A stretch of 64,000 nt of DNA, taken from positions 27,914 to 91,913 of the forward strand of contig JALFKQ010000007.1 of NCBI GenBank assembly GCA_022774645.1, given 5' to 3'. Below, one piece after another: positions 1-10,811 of this stretch (position 1 is its first letter; every line of letters starts with the position of its first letter). The translations under genes and the position numbers were made by a program. The notes under the pieces are model-generated. The model was not told the DNA's origin, did no database searches, and saw only the letters and a program-made list of their open reading frames with translations. Source of the DNA: Mycoplasmatota bacterium (GTDB lineage: Bacteria > Bacillota_I > Bacilli_A > RF39 > UBA660).

Positions 1-733
1 ATTCATTAATATCACTTTTAGCTTTTGATTCCCATCTATAATAGAATTTTTTCATTATACTTACTAAATTTTCATTTGTGTCACTATTATTTAATTCTAA
101 ACAATAATAAGAATATAAACCATCTAAATGATATGTTATTTCATAATCATTAGTTACTATATTATTAATATATTTATACATTGGTACAATCATATAATTT
201 ATAGACTTAAGTTCATAAGCAGTTGATAATTCATTATAACTACTATAACTTTTTATATCTATATTTTTATATGCTGTTAGATATAATGAAATTGTTTCTA
301 AATCTTTTTCTAAAACACCAACCGTTTTATTGCTTAAGTCTGTTAATTTATTAACTGTATCTTTTTCACCAATAACTACAAAGTGATCCTTATACACAAC
401 TATATCATCTGTACCTGCATAGTTTTTATTAACAAGTTTCAAATCAGATGAATCAGATGTTACTATATTTAAATTAAGACCTGTGTCTTCTTTTAAAGCA
501 TTTAAATATTCATAATATACACCTTTTCCATTGTTTGAAAATATTGGAAGTGATGGCTCAACATATACATCAAATGTTGTATCTGTATTTTCACTAATCC
601 ATTTCTTTTCTGTATAGGAATAATTATTTACTGTACTAGTTATATAATAAAGTGTTCCTAAAAATGCAGAAACTAGTAACACTATTACAAGAAATATTAT
701 TATAATATTCTTCTTTTTTTTATTATTTTTCAT
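1..733 (-). CDS. Membrane-anchored substrate-binding-like protein, 3' end outside window
   Basis: The reading frame starts at an ATG at 733 and stays open for 244 codons to the window edge, so the C-terminus is missing. Residues about 8-28 form a single hydrophobic segment after a lysine/asparagine-rich start, which fits a signal anchor. The extracellular part contains a stretch around NKTVGVLEKDLETISLYL that resembles the GKKVGVxxGS region of type 2 periplasmic-binding (SBP_bac_3-like) domains, followed by repeated attempts at a second lobe. It begins 5 bases after the stop of the next upstream small membrane protein gene, so they are probably co-transcribed. A sensor or ligand-binding role is inference; the exact family is not recognised. 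Confidence 0.55.
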   Translation of the reverse strand, partial: MKNNKKKKNIIIIFLVIVLLVSAFLGTLYYITSTVNNYSYTEKKWISENTDTTFDVYVEPSLPIFSNNGKGVYYEYLNALKEDTGLNLNIVTSDSSDLKLVNKNYAGTDDIVVYKDHFVVIGEKDTVNKLTDLSNKTVGVLEKDLETISLYLTAYKNIDIKSYSSYNELSTAYELKSINYMIVPMYKYINNIVTNDYEITYHLDGLYSYYCLELNNSDTNENLVSIMKKFYYRWESKAKSDINE

Positions 734-737
734 TACT

Positions 738-1199
738 TCACCAAACTACCTTTAAACTATTTGAGCTTTTTGCTCCAAAAACTGGAAAATTTTTATTTTC
801 TTCTGTTCCTGAATATGTCAATATGAATTGAACATCATAATATGTTAAGTTATTCTCACCTATTTTATCCAATGACTTTTCAGCAAGTGATTCTGCTTCA
901 TTAAGCTTCATTGTTTCTTTAAAATCTATATTAATATAGATAACTCTACCCTCAGTAGTAACCTTTACTTCCCCGACTTTTGAATTATCAGTATATAATG
1001 ACTTAATTTCATCTTCTAATTTATCACTTAGTGGATATTTTTCTATTTCACTTAATCTATTTCCATATTTACTTCCACTAGCTCCTGCATAGAAATATTT
1101 ATAGAATAATATTCCTATTGCTAGAAAACATACTACTAATATTCCTAATAATACTAAAAGTACTTTATTATTACTTTTATTTAGTTTATTTTTTCCCAT
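738..1199 (-). CDS. Small membrane-anchored hypothetical protein
   Basis: The frame is open from 1238, but the ATG at 1199 (MGKNKLNKSN...) has a good GGAAGGTG ribosome binding site about ten bases upstream, so this start (153 residues) is preferred. Residues about 10-35 form one transmembrane helix after a basic, asparagine-rich N-terminus; the rest is a soluble domain of about 115 residues ending in LKVVW. I do not recognise the domain. It sits between ligA and the substrate-binding-like gene in the same orientation. The ligA stop at 1243 and this start are about 43 bases apart, so all three could share a transcript. Probably an extracytoplasmic domain; function unknown. Confidence 0.6.
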   Translation of the reverse strand: MGKNKLNKSNNKVLLVLLGILVVCFLAIGILFYKYFYAGASGSKYGNRLSEIEKYPLSDKLEDEIKSLYTDNSKVGEVKVTTEGRVIYINIDFKETMKLNEAESLAEKSLDKIGENNLTYYDVQFILTYSGTEENKNFPVFGAKSSNSLKVVW

Positions 1200-1242
1200 A
1201 TTAATTAAACACCTTCCTTGGCTTTTTATATTATACAATATT

Positions 1243-3237
<1,995 letters not shown>

Positions 3238-3346
3238 CTACTAATATTATATAATAAATATTGTTTATTATAAAGAAAAACTAAATGATATAATTTGTCA
3301 TTTTTATTCATTAAAACATTAAATTTAACTTTTTTCTTCAAATATA

Positions 3347-3375
3347 TTGACAATCAGACCCTTTTCTAGTAAAAT
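3347..3375 (+). promoter_or_regulatory. Promoter of tRNA-Gly
   Basis: A consensus -35 TTGACA at 3347-3352 is followed after 17 bases by TAAAAT at 3370-3375. The tRNA begins about 20 bases further on, as expected for a short 5' leader. Seen directly; activity is inferred. Confidence 0.75.
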
Positions 3376-3394
3376 TATTCTTGCATTTAGCAAT

Positions 3395-3468
3395 GCAGGT
3401 GTAGTTTAATGGTAGAACTCTAGCCTTCCAAGCTAATAACGTGGGTCCGATTCCCATCACCTGCTCCA
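3395..3468 (+). tRNA. tRNA-Gly (anticodon UCC), CCA encoded
   Basis: The 74 bases fold as a cloverleaf. The acceptor stem GCAGGTG pairs with CACCTGC, the D-stem GTTT pairs with GAAC, the anticodon loop is CTTCCAA with anticodon TCC, and the T-arm GTGGG pairs with CCCAT around TCCGATT. The discriminator T is followed by an encoded CCA. The outermost pair of the anticodon stem appears to be a C-A mismatch (CTAGC against GCTAA), which is mildly unusual. It is a single-gene unit with its own promoter and terminator. Confidence 0.95.
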
Positions 3469-3481
3469 AATTGATATTTCG

Positions 3482-3506
3482 TCGAACTTTTTAGTTCGAT
3501 TTTTTA
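3482..3506 (+). terminator. Intrinsic terminator of tRNA-Gly
   Basis: The inverted repeat TCGAAC / GTTCGA (3482-3487 and 3494-3499) is followed directly by a T-run. It lies 14 bases after the tRNA CCA end. Confidence 0.8.
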
Positions 3507-3529
3507 TTATATGAGTTTATAATGCTCAA

Positions 3530-3784
3530 AGAGTGGCCAAATCAATTGCTAATAATTTCATCTTCCAAATCTTTCAGATATAGAATGTACAATTATTGGA
3601 AATTCTATAGTTTGATTTTCATTTGGAAAATAATAAAATCCATTAGCATCTATATAACCTACATTTTCATCTTTTATTTCTTCTTTTGTAATTGGATTTC
3701 TTCCTCTAACACTAACTAAGTGATTGCCATTTCATTGTCTAAAATTCCATTAGAGTTATTTTTTTCATAAATTATATTCTCCAT
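3530..3784 (-). pseudogene. Decayed gene fragment, family unknown
   Basis: On the minus strand an ATG at 3784 opens a frame (MENIIYEKNNSNGILDNEMA) that stops after about 22 codons. A different frame then continues with protein-like sequence (RGRNPITKEEIKDENVGYID, then a segment ending SERFGR) before further stops. The amino-acid composition looks like a real former protein rather than noise. No family is recognised. It lies in a roughly 1.1 kb decayed stretch between tRNA-Gly and the copper operon. Confidence 0.5.
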
Positions 3785-3819
3785 TTCAATACAATGTTTT
3801 AATGTTAATAAAATATTTT

Positions 3820-4519
3820 CTACTTTTTATTTTTTATATCATAATATCTATAAAAATATGGTATATATAATAAAGATAAAATGTTTAATAATAAATTTAT
3901 AAGTGAAAAATCATATAAGAAGAATTCTACATATATAAAATTCACAATAATTATACCAGTAAATAATTTATTACTGATTTTTACTTTTAAATTTTTAAGC
4001 AATCCAGCAAAATACCAACAATAAGTTACATTAATAATAGAGCCTCTTAAACTACAGTCTGCTTTTGTTATTAATAAGATAAAAGGATTGAAAATAGTCT
4101 TAAAATTACATAATTCGTTACAATTTTCATTACTAGGATTAGATCTAAAATTATCTGCTCTTATATTTATTAAAGCCTTTGCTAGCATTAATGTTTCTTT
4201 TTCAACTTTTTTTCATTTTTTCATATTTATCTTCACTAGCATTTTTTAAAGCATTAGACCAACACTCTATATTCTCAGAAAATCTTACATTAGTTGTTGA
4301 TGATTGCCATCTTACTGTTTTTCCTTTTATAAGTCATGCTGAAGCGTGCTTCGTATCTATTTCTATTATTCTATTAGTCTAGTCTTCTACTTGAACAGTT
4401 CCTTCTACCATCATTTTCTTTGCTTCTTCTACAGAATACTTTGTTCCGCAACTTTGGCAAATAAAGACTCCATCATTCTTTAATAAGTCAGTGTTTCCAC
4501 ACATTTCACAAAATTTCCT
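3820..4519 (-). pseudogene. Decayed zinc-ribbon protein gene with lost start codon and several in-frame stops
   Basis: On the minus strand the sequence KFCEMCGNTDLLKNDGVFIC, then QSCGTKYSVEEAKKMMVEGT, is clearly a TFIIB/zinc-ribbon-like CxxC...CxxC module of the kind common at the N-terminus of Bacillota membrane proteins. The expected ATG before KFCEMC reads AGG (4517-4519). In-frame stops follow near 4380 (TAG), after KHASA (TGA) and after KYEKMKKS (TGA). The last part (from 4188) keeps an open frame of 122 codons containing hydrophobic segments, which may be the former membrane region. The gene cannot make the full protein. The original function is unknown. Confidence 0.7.
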
Positions 4520-4584
4520 GTTACCTTTTGTAATCTAGTAGGTATGTTAGAGTTATTGTCAATATAATACAATAAATAACTTTT

Positions 4585-4821
4585 TCATTGCTCATCTTCT
4601 CCAATATTAATTATTTTATAATCTAATTTACTAATTGTATCTTTAATATTATCATTACTAATACTCTTTGTTGAATAAATAGTAGCAGTTTTATCTTTTA
4701 AATTAACTTTTACTTTAGAAACACCTTCTAGTTCTGATAATGATTTTTCTACTTTCATTTTGCAATGTTCACACATCATTCCTTCAATAGTAATTACTTT
4801 TTTTATTTTTTTATTAAACAT
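4585..4821 (-). CDS. copZ: Copper chaperone CopZ-like heavy-metal-binding protein
   Basis: The 78-residue protein is a single HMA (ferredoxin-like beta-alpha-beta) domain with the metal site GMMCEHCKMKVEKSL (CxxC at residues about 16-19). Such cytosolic chaperones carry Cu(I) to CopA. It starts 3 bases after the copA stop, with an AGGAG ribosome binding site inside the copA 3' end, so the two are translated from one message. Usually CopZ has MxCxxC followed by a conserved lysine, both of which fit here. The decayed csoR gene lies upstream in the same operon. Confidence 0.88.
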   Translation of the reverse strand: MFNKKIKKVITIEGMMCEHCKMKVEKSLSELEGVSKVKVNLKDKTATIYSTKSISNDNIKDTISKLDYKIINIGEDEQ

Positions 4822-4824
4822 ATA

Positions 4825-7026
4825 TTATTTCTCCTTCCATCTTTTTAATCTTAATACATTTATTATAACAGTGAAACTTGATAAAGTCATTGATAGCCCC
4901 GCTATCATTGGATTCATTGTAATATTAGCAAATTCTAGTAATCCACTTGCTAGTGGAATCATGCAAATGTTATAAAAGAATGCCCAAAATAAATTTCCTT
5001 TTATATTACTTAATGTTTTTTTACTTATATCAAATAAATTATATATTGAGTTTAAATCATTTCTCATTAATATAACATCGGCAGAATCAGCTGCAATGTC
5101 AATTGCTGAATTTAAACTTACTCCGATATCTGATATTGATAAACTTGGAGCATCATTTATTCCGTCTCCAACCATCATTACTTTTAATCCTTTATTTTTT
5201 AATTCTTTAATTTTATTTGATTTATCTTTAGGAGATACATTTGCTATTATTTCTTTTATACCTATACTTTTAGCAATTATATTAGCAATGGTTTCATTAT
5301 CTCCTGTAAGCATAATAATTCTCTTATTTATTTGTTTTAACTTGTTTATAACATTTTGTGCATTGCTTCTAATGATATCTTTTACACCAATAAGTGCAAT
5401 AACTTTTTTGTTTTCTACAACATATACAATACTATTTCCATCTAATGATAATTCTTTTTCTTCTTTATCGATATTATTATCTATTTTATATTTTTGAAGT
5501 ATTTTGTTATTACCTATTAAATATTCATTTTCATTAATAATACCTTTTAAACCAATTCCTGCTATATTTTTAAATTCATCTACATTTAAACTTTTCAATT
5601 TATTTTCGGTAGCATAATTATTAAATGCACTAGCAATTGGATGTGTTGATTTATTTTCTAGTGACGAAACAATTTCCATTAAATCGTTATTTGTGTAATC
5701 AGAATTATTTATTATTTTTGATATTCTTAAATTTCCATATGTTAATGTACCTGTTTTATCAAATACTATTACATCTATTTTATTTGCATTTTCAAGTATA
5801 TCAGATTTTTTTACTAATATTCCATTTTTAGCACACAGTCCTTCACTTACAACTATTGCTAGCGGAGTCGCAAGTCCTAATGCACAAGGACATGCACAAA
5901 CAAGCACTGTTACAAAATAAACGATTGATTCATTAAAACTAAATCCTAATATTAAGTGTACTAAAAGTGTTATTACTGCCAAAACTATAACAATCGGAAC
6001 AAATATTCCACTTACTTTATCTGCAATCCTTGCAATCGGAGCCTTTGTATTTGTTGCTTCAACAACTAATCTTACTATTTCTGATATTGTTGAATCTCTA
6101 CCTATATTTTCTGCTTTATATAGAACTTCACCATCTAAGTTTATAGAGCCAGCAACTACTTTATCGTCTATGCCTTTTTTTACTGGTAATGATTCTCCAC
6201 TTATAAATGATTCGTCTACATGTGCATTTCCTTTAATAATAGATCCATCTACTGCAAATCTATTTCCTGGTTTTACTATTAAAATGTCTCCTTTTTTAAC
6301 TTCATCAATTGTCACTTCTTTTTCTTTATTATTTTTAAATAATATTGCTGACTTTGGAGTAATAGTTACTAAACCTTTTATAGCATCCTTTGTTTTTTCT
6401 TTACTAATACCATCTATATATCTACCAAATTTGATTAAATAAAGAATAATACATACACTCTCAAAATATAGATTTTCTACATATTCATTATTTCCATTTA
6501 ATATCATAATCATATTAAATGTACTAAATATAAAACTAGAAACAACACCTAATGTAACAAGTGTATCCATATTTGGAGACTTATATTTAATGTTTTTAAT
6601 ACCACTTATTATTATATCCCATCCGAAGTATATAAAATATATACTAAATATAAATAGACATACTGAATAATTTATTGGATGATTTGTCATATGTAAGAAA
6701 GGTATTACTGGTAAATGTACCATATGTGACATTGAAATATATAAAACTAATAATGCCAGTAATCCATTAACTATAAAATAAATATTTTTGTTATCGTCTT
6801 TTTTTTCTTGTTCATCATAAATACCTAATGATTTAAATCCTGCTTCACTTACAAACCTATTTAAATCATCTATAGTAATATTATCTTCATAGCTTATACT
6901 TGCTGATGACATTACTAGGTTTACTAAAGCATCATTTATACCATCTTGTTTTAATAAATATTTTTCCAAACTTGATGAACATGCACTACAAGTCATACCA
7001 TCTATTTTTAAAATAATTTTTTTCAT
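4825..7026 (-). CDS. copA: Copper-translocating P-type ATPase CopA
   Basis: A P1B-type ATPase of 733 residues that exports Cu(I) across the membrane. It has one N-terminal HMA domain (GMTCSACSSSLEKY, residues about 9-22) and a set of predicted membrane helices. Family motifs seen are SGESLPV in the actuator domain, CPC in CACPCALGLATPLAIV (membrane copper site), DKTGTLT (phosphorylated aspartate), and GDGINDAPSL. Membrane residues near the C-terminus (YNICMIPLASG, NPMIAGLSMTLSS) match the YN and MSxS copper-site motifs of CopA. The start at 7026 is preceded by GAGGTG. It is followed directly by copZ. Confidence 0.97.
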   Translation of the reverse strand: MKKIILKIDGMTCSACSSSLEKYLLKQDGINDALVNLVMSSASISYEDNITIDDLNRFVSEAGFKSLGIYDEQEKKDDNKNIYFIVNGLLALLVLYISMSHMVHLPVIPFLHMTNHPINYSVCLFIFSIYFIYFGWDIIISGIKNIKYKSPNMDTLVTLGVVSSFIFSTFNMIMILNGNNEYVENLYFESVCIILYLIKFGRYIDGISKEKTKDAIKGLVTITPKSAILFKNNKEKEVTIDEVKKGDILIVKPGNRFAVDGSIIKGNAHVDESFISGESLPVKKGIDDKVVAGSINLDGEVLYKAENIGRDSTISEIVRLVVEATNTKAPIARIADKVSGIFVPIVIVLAVITLLVHLILGFSFNESIVYFVTVLVCACPCALGLATPLAIVVSEGLCAKNGILVKKSDILENANKIDVIVFDKTGTLTYGNLRISKIINNSDYTNNDLMEIVSSLENKSTHPIASAFNNYATENKLKSLNVDEFKNIAGIGLKGIINENEYLIGNNKILQKYKIDNNIDKEEKELSLDGNSIVYVVENKKVIALIGVKDIIRSNAQNVINKLKQINKRIIMLTGDNETIANIIAKSIGIKEIIANVSPKDKSNKIKELKNKGLKVMMVGDGINDAPSLSISDIGVSLNSAIDIAADSADVILMRNDLNSIYNLFDISKKTLSNIKGNLFWAFFYNICMIPLASGLLEFANITMNPMIAGLSMTLSSFTVIINVLRLKRWKEK

Positions 7027-7047
7027 TTTTTCACCTCAAAATATTTT

Positions 7048-7230
7048 TCAGGAGTAATAATAATTAGTTTTATCTTTTTTATAATCTTTATAAATAATTG
7101 ATGAAGTATAATCTTTATATTTTTTATTTATTTCTAGTGTACTTAGGCCTTTAAATAGCATTTTCAATGATAACAGTAAAATAATCATTGAAGATATTTT
7201 ACTTAATATTATTTTTTCATTTTGTAGCAT
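7048..7230 (-). CDS. Small possible membrane protein in the copper operon
   Basis: A 60-codon frame with one hydrophobic segment (SKISSMIILLLSLKMLFKG) and a lysine/tyrosine-rich tail, ending 21 bases before copA. The ATG at 7230 lacks a convincing ribosome binding site. A second hydrophobic stretch (NIITLISILSLIVIIERIF) lies just upstream in another frame at about 7232-7320. The pair could therefore be one small membrane protein broken by a frameshift, or may not be coding at all. No family recognised. Confidence 0.3.
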   Translation of the reverse strand: MLQNEKIILSKISSMIILLLSLKMLFKGLSTLEINKKYKDYTSSIIYKDYKKDKTNYYYS

Positions 7231-7323
7231 TAAATATAATGCTCAAATATTCTTTCTATTATTACAATTAATGACAAAATAGATATGAGTGTAATAATAT
7301 TTTTACTTGTATAATCGTTTTCA

Positions 7324-7590
7324 CTAATTAAGTCTTCTGATTAATTCCATTACTTCATCAACTATTTGTGGATTATCGTTTTTGATATCTCTTACGACAC
7401 ATGTTGCTAAGTGATTTTTAAATATTTCATCACTTATACTTTTAATAGATTTATTGATTGCTAAAAGTGGAATCAATATATCATTACAATATTTATCTTC
7501 ATCTCTACATAAAATTATAACACTCCTGTGATGTTAGTAAATATGTAATCTTTTTCTTATAACTTTATTTGATGTTGTTGTATTTATCAT
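7324..7590 (-). pseudogene. csoR: csoR copper-sensing repressor with premature stop
   Basis: Reading from the ATG at 7590, the frame gives MINTTTSNKVIRKRLHIY, then a TAA, then without any frameshift continues through DEDKYCNDILIPLLAINKS, EIFKNHLATCVV and DEVMELIRRLN to a TAG. This is the CsoR/FrmR/RcnR family. The three Cu(I) ligands of CsoR are present: Cys in DKYC, then His and Cys in NHLATC. The spacing from KRL to DKYC equals that of intact homologues, so a single base change seems to have created the stop. CsoR represses copper export genes when copper is low. Loss would predict constitutive copA/copZ expression. It could also be an assembly error. Confidence 0.8.
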
Positions 7591-7597
7591 ATATCTT

Positions 7598-7960
7598 TTA
7601 TTTCAATTTTTTTGATATTCCATCTTTAAATGTATAATATGGTTTGGTTCCTATTACTTCAACTTTATTTTCATTTACATATATTGCATCTTCTTTTGGA
7701 ACTGCAATTACTTCACTTTTTTCTTTTGTTAACTTTGATTTCTTATTAGTATAATGTGGAAAGATAGAAACTCCTGATAATACATTAAAACCTTTTGTAT
7801 CATTTAATTTAACATCATTTGGATCCATACTTGAAATAATATTAATATCATAACCAAATATAATTGCTCCTGCACTTCCTCCTATTACTAATTTAATTTT
7901 ACTATATTTATGACTTTTAAGATATTATTTTGATAAAAATTTATTTATTTTAACATCAAT
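7598..7960 (-). pseudogene. Decayed family S51 peptidase (peptidase E-like), C-terminal part
   Basis: The minus strand reads KIKLVIGGSAGAIIFGYDIN, then SSMDPNDVKLNDTKGFNVLSG and a C-terminus ending ISKKLK. GGSAGA carries the nucleophilic serine of S51 aspartyl dipeptidases and the following SIFPHYT fits the conserved histidine region. An in-frame TAA precedes LKSHKYSK, and no N-terminal half is found upstream, so only about half of a roughly 200-residue enzyme remains. A 76-codon open frame starts at 7828, after the active site, and is unlikely to give a functional protein. Confidence 0.7.
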
Positions 7961-8003
7961 ACTAAATTATGATATAATTTTAACAGTATAAGAGGTATTT
8001 AAT

Positions 8004-9044
8004 ATGAAAAAGAGAAATATCAATATTGATTTAATAAAGTGCATTGCAATATTTTCTGTTATATCTGTGCACTTCTTTTTAAATACAGAATTTTATAAAG
8101 TTAAAATTATTGGAAGTAATTTATACTTAGGTGTTTTTCTTAGAACTGTTTTTATGGTATGTGTACCCTTATTCATAATTGCAACTGGTTATCTTATGAA
8201 AAATAAAAGTTTGAATAGAAAATATTATTATGGAATATTCAAAGTACTAATAATATATTTGCTATGTGTTTTACTATATTTATTTTATAATTCAATTATT
8301 AATGGAACTGCTTTTAATATAAAATATATCATTAAAAAAATCCTTGCTTTTAATACTGGATATTCTTGGTATGTCGAAATGTATTTAGGTTTATTTCTTA
8401 TAATACCATTTATTAATTTAATTTATAATGATTTAAAAAGTAAAAAACATAAACAATTACTATTATTAACTATGCTTATAATGACTTCATTTCAAGGAAT
8501 TTATAATTCTAAATATTTACTTATACCAGATTGGTGGATTAATATTTATCCTTTAACATACTATTTCATAGGATGTTATTTGAGAGAATATAAAATTCAT
8601 TTAAATAAATATTTAAATATATTCTACTTTGTTTTAGTTATTGCATTATCTGGAATTATAAATATTTGCTTTTCACATGATAAACTCTTTGTTTGGGGTA
8701 TACATAATGACTGGGGTAGTATATTTAATGTACTATCATCATCTTTATTATTTATTTTTATATTAAATTTAAATCTTGATAAAATACCTATCATATTAAA
8801 AAAGATAATTACAAGAATCTCTGAATTATCTTTAGGAATATATTTGACTTCTTCAATAGTAGATAATTTACTATACTCTCATTGTTTTAAAGGTATAATT
8901 CACTTTTCAATTAATGGGTATTTAGGTATAGTACCATTTATTCTAATTATTTCTACTTGTTTATCAGTGATAATACATTTTATTTATGAATTAATAGATA
9001 AATATATACTAAAAAGAATATTGTTAAAATTAAACTATTTATAA
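8004..9044 (+). CDS. Acyltransferase 3 family membrane protein
   Basis: A 346-residue protein with about ten hydrophobic helices. The N-terminus NIDLIKCIAIFSVISVHFF matches the R/K-x-x-x-hydrophobic-H signature of the acyltransferase 3 (OafA/WecH) family, whose conserved histidine is thought to be catalytic, followed by FIIATGYLM. These enzymes add acyl groups, usually acetyl, to cell-surface sugars or other exported molecules. The start has an AGAGGT ribosome binding site, and a TATAAT box lies at 7973-7978. It is transcribed alone and divergently from the decayed peptidase and csoR. The acceptor molecule cannot be named. Confidence 0.8.
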   Translation: MKKRNINIDLIKCIAIFSVISVHFFLNTEFYKVKIIGSNLYLGVFLRTVFMVCVPLFIIATGYLMKNKSLNRKYYYGIFKVLIIYLLCVLLYLFYNSIINGTAFNIKYIIKKILAFNTGYSWYVEMYLGLFLIIPFINLIYNDLKSKKHKQLLLLTMLIMTSFQGIYNSKYLLIPDWWINIYPLTYYFIGCYLREYKIHLNKYLNIFYFVLVIALSGIINICFSHDKLFVWGIHNDWGSIFNVLSSSLLFIFILNLNLDKIPIILKKIITRISELSLGIYLTSSIVDNLLYSHCFKGIIHFSINGYLGIVPFILIISTCLSVIIHFIYELIDKYILKRILLKLNYL

Positions 9045-9064
9045 TAAATTATTTCTGTTATTTA

Positions 9065-9192
9065 TTAGTTTAAATTATTTTTATATGATATAGTTATTAA
9101 TACATCTGTTTTTTCTTGTGATATTATATTGTTATTTGAATTATCAATAATAATTATTTCTGGATTTGATTTAATTACTCTTTTATATTCAT
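9065..9192 (-). pseudogene. Short decayed gene fragment
   Basis: An ATG at 9192 with a strong GGAGGTAAT ribosome binding site opens a frame that stops after five codons (MNIKE). The neighbouring frame then reads RVIKSNPEIIIIDNSNNNII and on to TDVLITISYKNN before a TAA. A good ribosome binding site followed at once by a frame break suggests a remnant of a real gene. No family recognised. Confidence 0.35.
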
Positions 9193-9235
9193 ATTACCTC
9201 CTATTTGTTATTAACATATTAATTTTAATACAATT

Positions 9236-9264
9236 TAAAAGAGAATAGAATTAATCTAATCTCT
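9236..9264 (-). terminator. Intrinsic terminator of thrS
   Basis: On the minus strand AAAAGAGA...TCTCTTTT forms an interrupted stem around TTAA that overlaps the last codons of thrS and ends in a short T-run. Confidence 0.55.
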
Positions 9265-10794
9265 TTTCTTAATCTCTGATTTTATAAATTTTATGAATTC
9301 TTCAATGCTAAGTGAAATTGTTTCTTCACTATTATATTTTCTAAAACTTATTAAATTATTATCTCTTTCATTATCTCCAATAATTAAAGTATATGGATTT
9401 TTCATAACATTACTTTGTCTAATCTTTTTACCCATTTGCTCCTTTGAATCATCATAACTAACTCTAATATCTTCGTCAATTAATATTTGTTTTAGTTTTT
9501 GACAATATTCATCATGATATTTAATGTTTACAGGTACTATATTTACTTGAACTGGTGATAACCATACTGGTAATACACCTTTAAATTGTTCAAGTAATAA
9601 TACTAAAAATCTTTCATAAGAACCTAGAACTGCTCTATGTACCATTACAGGAGTTTGTTTTTCGCCATTTTCATCTATATAGAAAAGTCCAAATCTTTTA
9701 GGAGTTGCAAAATCTAGTTGAACAGTTGGAATTTGTATTTCTCTATCAAGTGCATCTCTAAACATAAAATCAAGTTTAGGTCCATATAATGCTGCTTCTC
9801 CCTCACATCTTTTTGCATCTAATCTAAGTTCATCAGATATTTCTTGTAATAAACTTTCACATAAATCCCAATCAGACTTTTCACCAATATATTTTTCAGG
9901 ATGTTCATAATCTCTTACTGATAATGACACCCAATGATTTTCCCATAATCCCATTCTAGAATAAAAGTCTTTAATTAAATTGCATATATTAATTATTTCT
10001 TGTTTTACTTGTTTCCTAGTACAGAATACATGACCATCTTCAACAGTTATAGCATAAACTCTTGATAAACTATTTCCTACTGCTCCTTGTAATTCTGCTC
10101 TATATTGTTTATCTGATTCCATATATCTAATAGGTAAATCTTTATAGCTTCTTAATTTAGAAGCAAATATTTGAGTATGATGTGGACATTGAACTGGTTT
10201 TAAAACAAATTTATGTCCTTTTGGAGATTCAACTCTAAATAATTCTTCATTAAACTTTTGAGCATGACCAGAAGTTTCAAATAAAGATATATCGGCAAGT
10301 GATGGACAACTAACTTTTTCAAATCCATACTTTTTACATACTCTTTCCATTTCTCTTTTTAATTCATCAATTATAATAGTTCCTCTTGGAGTAAATAATG
10401 GTAGTCCTGCTCCTACATAATCAGAAAAGCAAAACAAATCTAAATCTTGACCTATTTTTCTATGATCTCTTTCCTTTGCTTCTTCAATAAACACATTATA
10501 TTTATCTAAAGCTTCTTTACTTTCAAAGGATTTACCGACTATTCTTTGTATCATTTCATTATTAGCATTTCCTTCAAAATAAACACCGCTAACTCTTAAT
10601 AATTTAACATATACTTCATTATCAATTTTTCTTATTTCATTTTCTAGTTTTTCAAAATCATTTTCACTAACTTGTTCATCAGCTTTAAATTCATAATAAA
10701 ATTCATCATCATTACAAGACATATTATCTAATCTTATATTATTATAATTATTATTAATTACTTCTTTTAGTAATTCACAACATTTCTTATTCAT
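9256..10794 (-). CDS. thrS: Threonyl-tRNA synthetase lacking TGS and editing site
   Basis: ThrRS attaches threonine to tRNA-Thr. The catalytic core is complete: class II motifs with RYMESDKQYRAEL (motif 2) and HRAVLGSYERF (motif 3), and the zinc ligands Cys in VQCPHH, His in EDGHVF and His in MVHRAV. The anticodon-binding domain follows (VNIVPVNIKYHDEY). The length is 512 residues against about 640 normally. The TGS domain, the HxxxH motif and the DLCRGPH motif of the N2 editing domain are absent. Only flanking N2 pieces remain (EFYYEF..., then VKLLRVSGVYFEGN...NNEMIQRI and ERDHRKIG). Post-transfer clearing of Ser-tRNA-Thr is therefore unlikely in cis. Expression is controlled by the leader elements upstream. 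Confidence 0.95.
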   Translation of the reverse strand: MNKKCCELLKEVINNNYNNIRLDNMSCNDDEFYYEFKADEQVSENDFEKLENEIRKIDNEVYVKLLRVSGVYFEGNANNEMIQRIVGKSFESKEALDKYNVFIEEAKERDHRKIGQDLDLFCFSDYVGAGLPLFTPRGTIIIDELKREMERVCKKYGFEKVSCPSLADISLFETSGHAQKFNEELFRVESPKGHKFVLKPVQCPHHTQIFASKLRSYKDLPIRYMESDKQYRAELQGAVGNSLSRVYAITVEDGHVFCTRKQVKQEIINICNLIKDFYSRMGLWENHWVSLSVRDYEHPEKYIGEKSDWDLCESLLQEISDELRLDAKRCEGEAALYGPKLDFMFRDALDREIQIPTVQLDFATPKRFGLFYIDENGEKQTPVMVHRAVLGSYERFLVLLLEQFKGVLPVWLSPVQVNIVPVNIKYHDEYCQKLKQILIDEDIRVSYDDSKEQMGKKIRQSNVMKNPYTLIIGDNERDNNLISFRKYNSEETISLSIEEFIKFIKSEIKKRD

Positions 10795-10811
10795 ATTTTT
10801 ACATCTTTTCT

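Noticed and set aside
3522..3719. 65-codon plus-strand ORF after tRNA-Gly
   Set aside because: The minus strand reads better as a decayed protein; the plus-strand product is low-complexity and aromatic-rich as expected from reversed AT-rich coding DNA.
3820..4188. Possible TGA-as-tryptophan recoding to rescue the zinc-ribbon gene
   Set aside because: TAG also interrupts it and several intact genes end in TGA, while tryptophan is encoded by TGG in normal genes.
4179..4382. 67-codon plus-strand ORF across the decayed zinc-ribbon region
   Set aside because: It lies on the opposite strand of recognisable zinc-ribbon sequence and shows no ribosome binding site or protein-like features.
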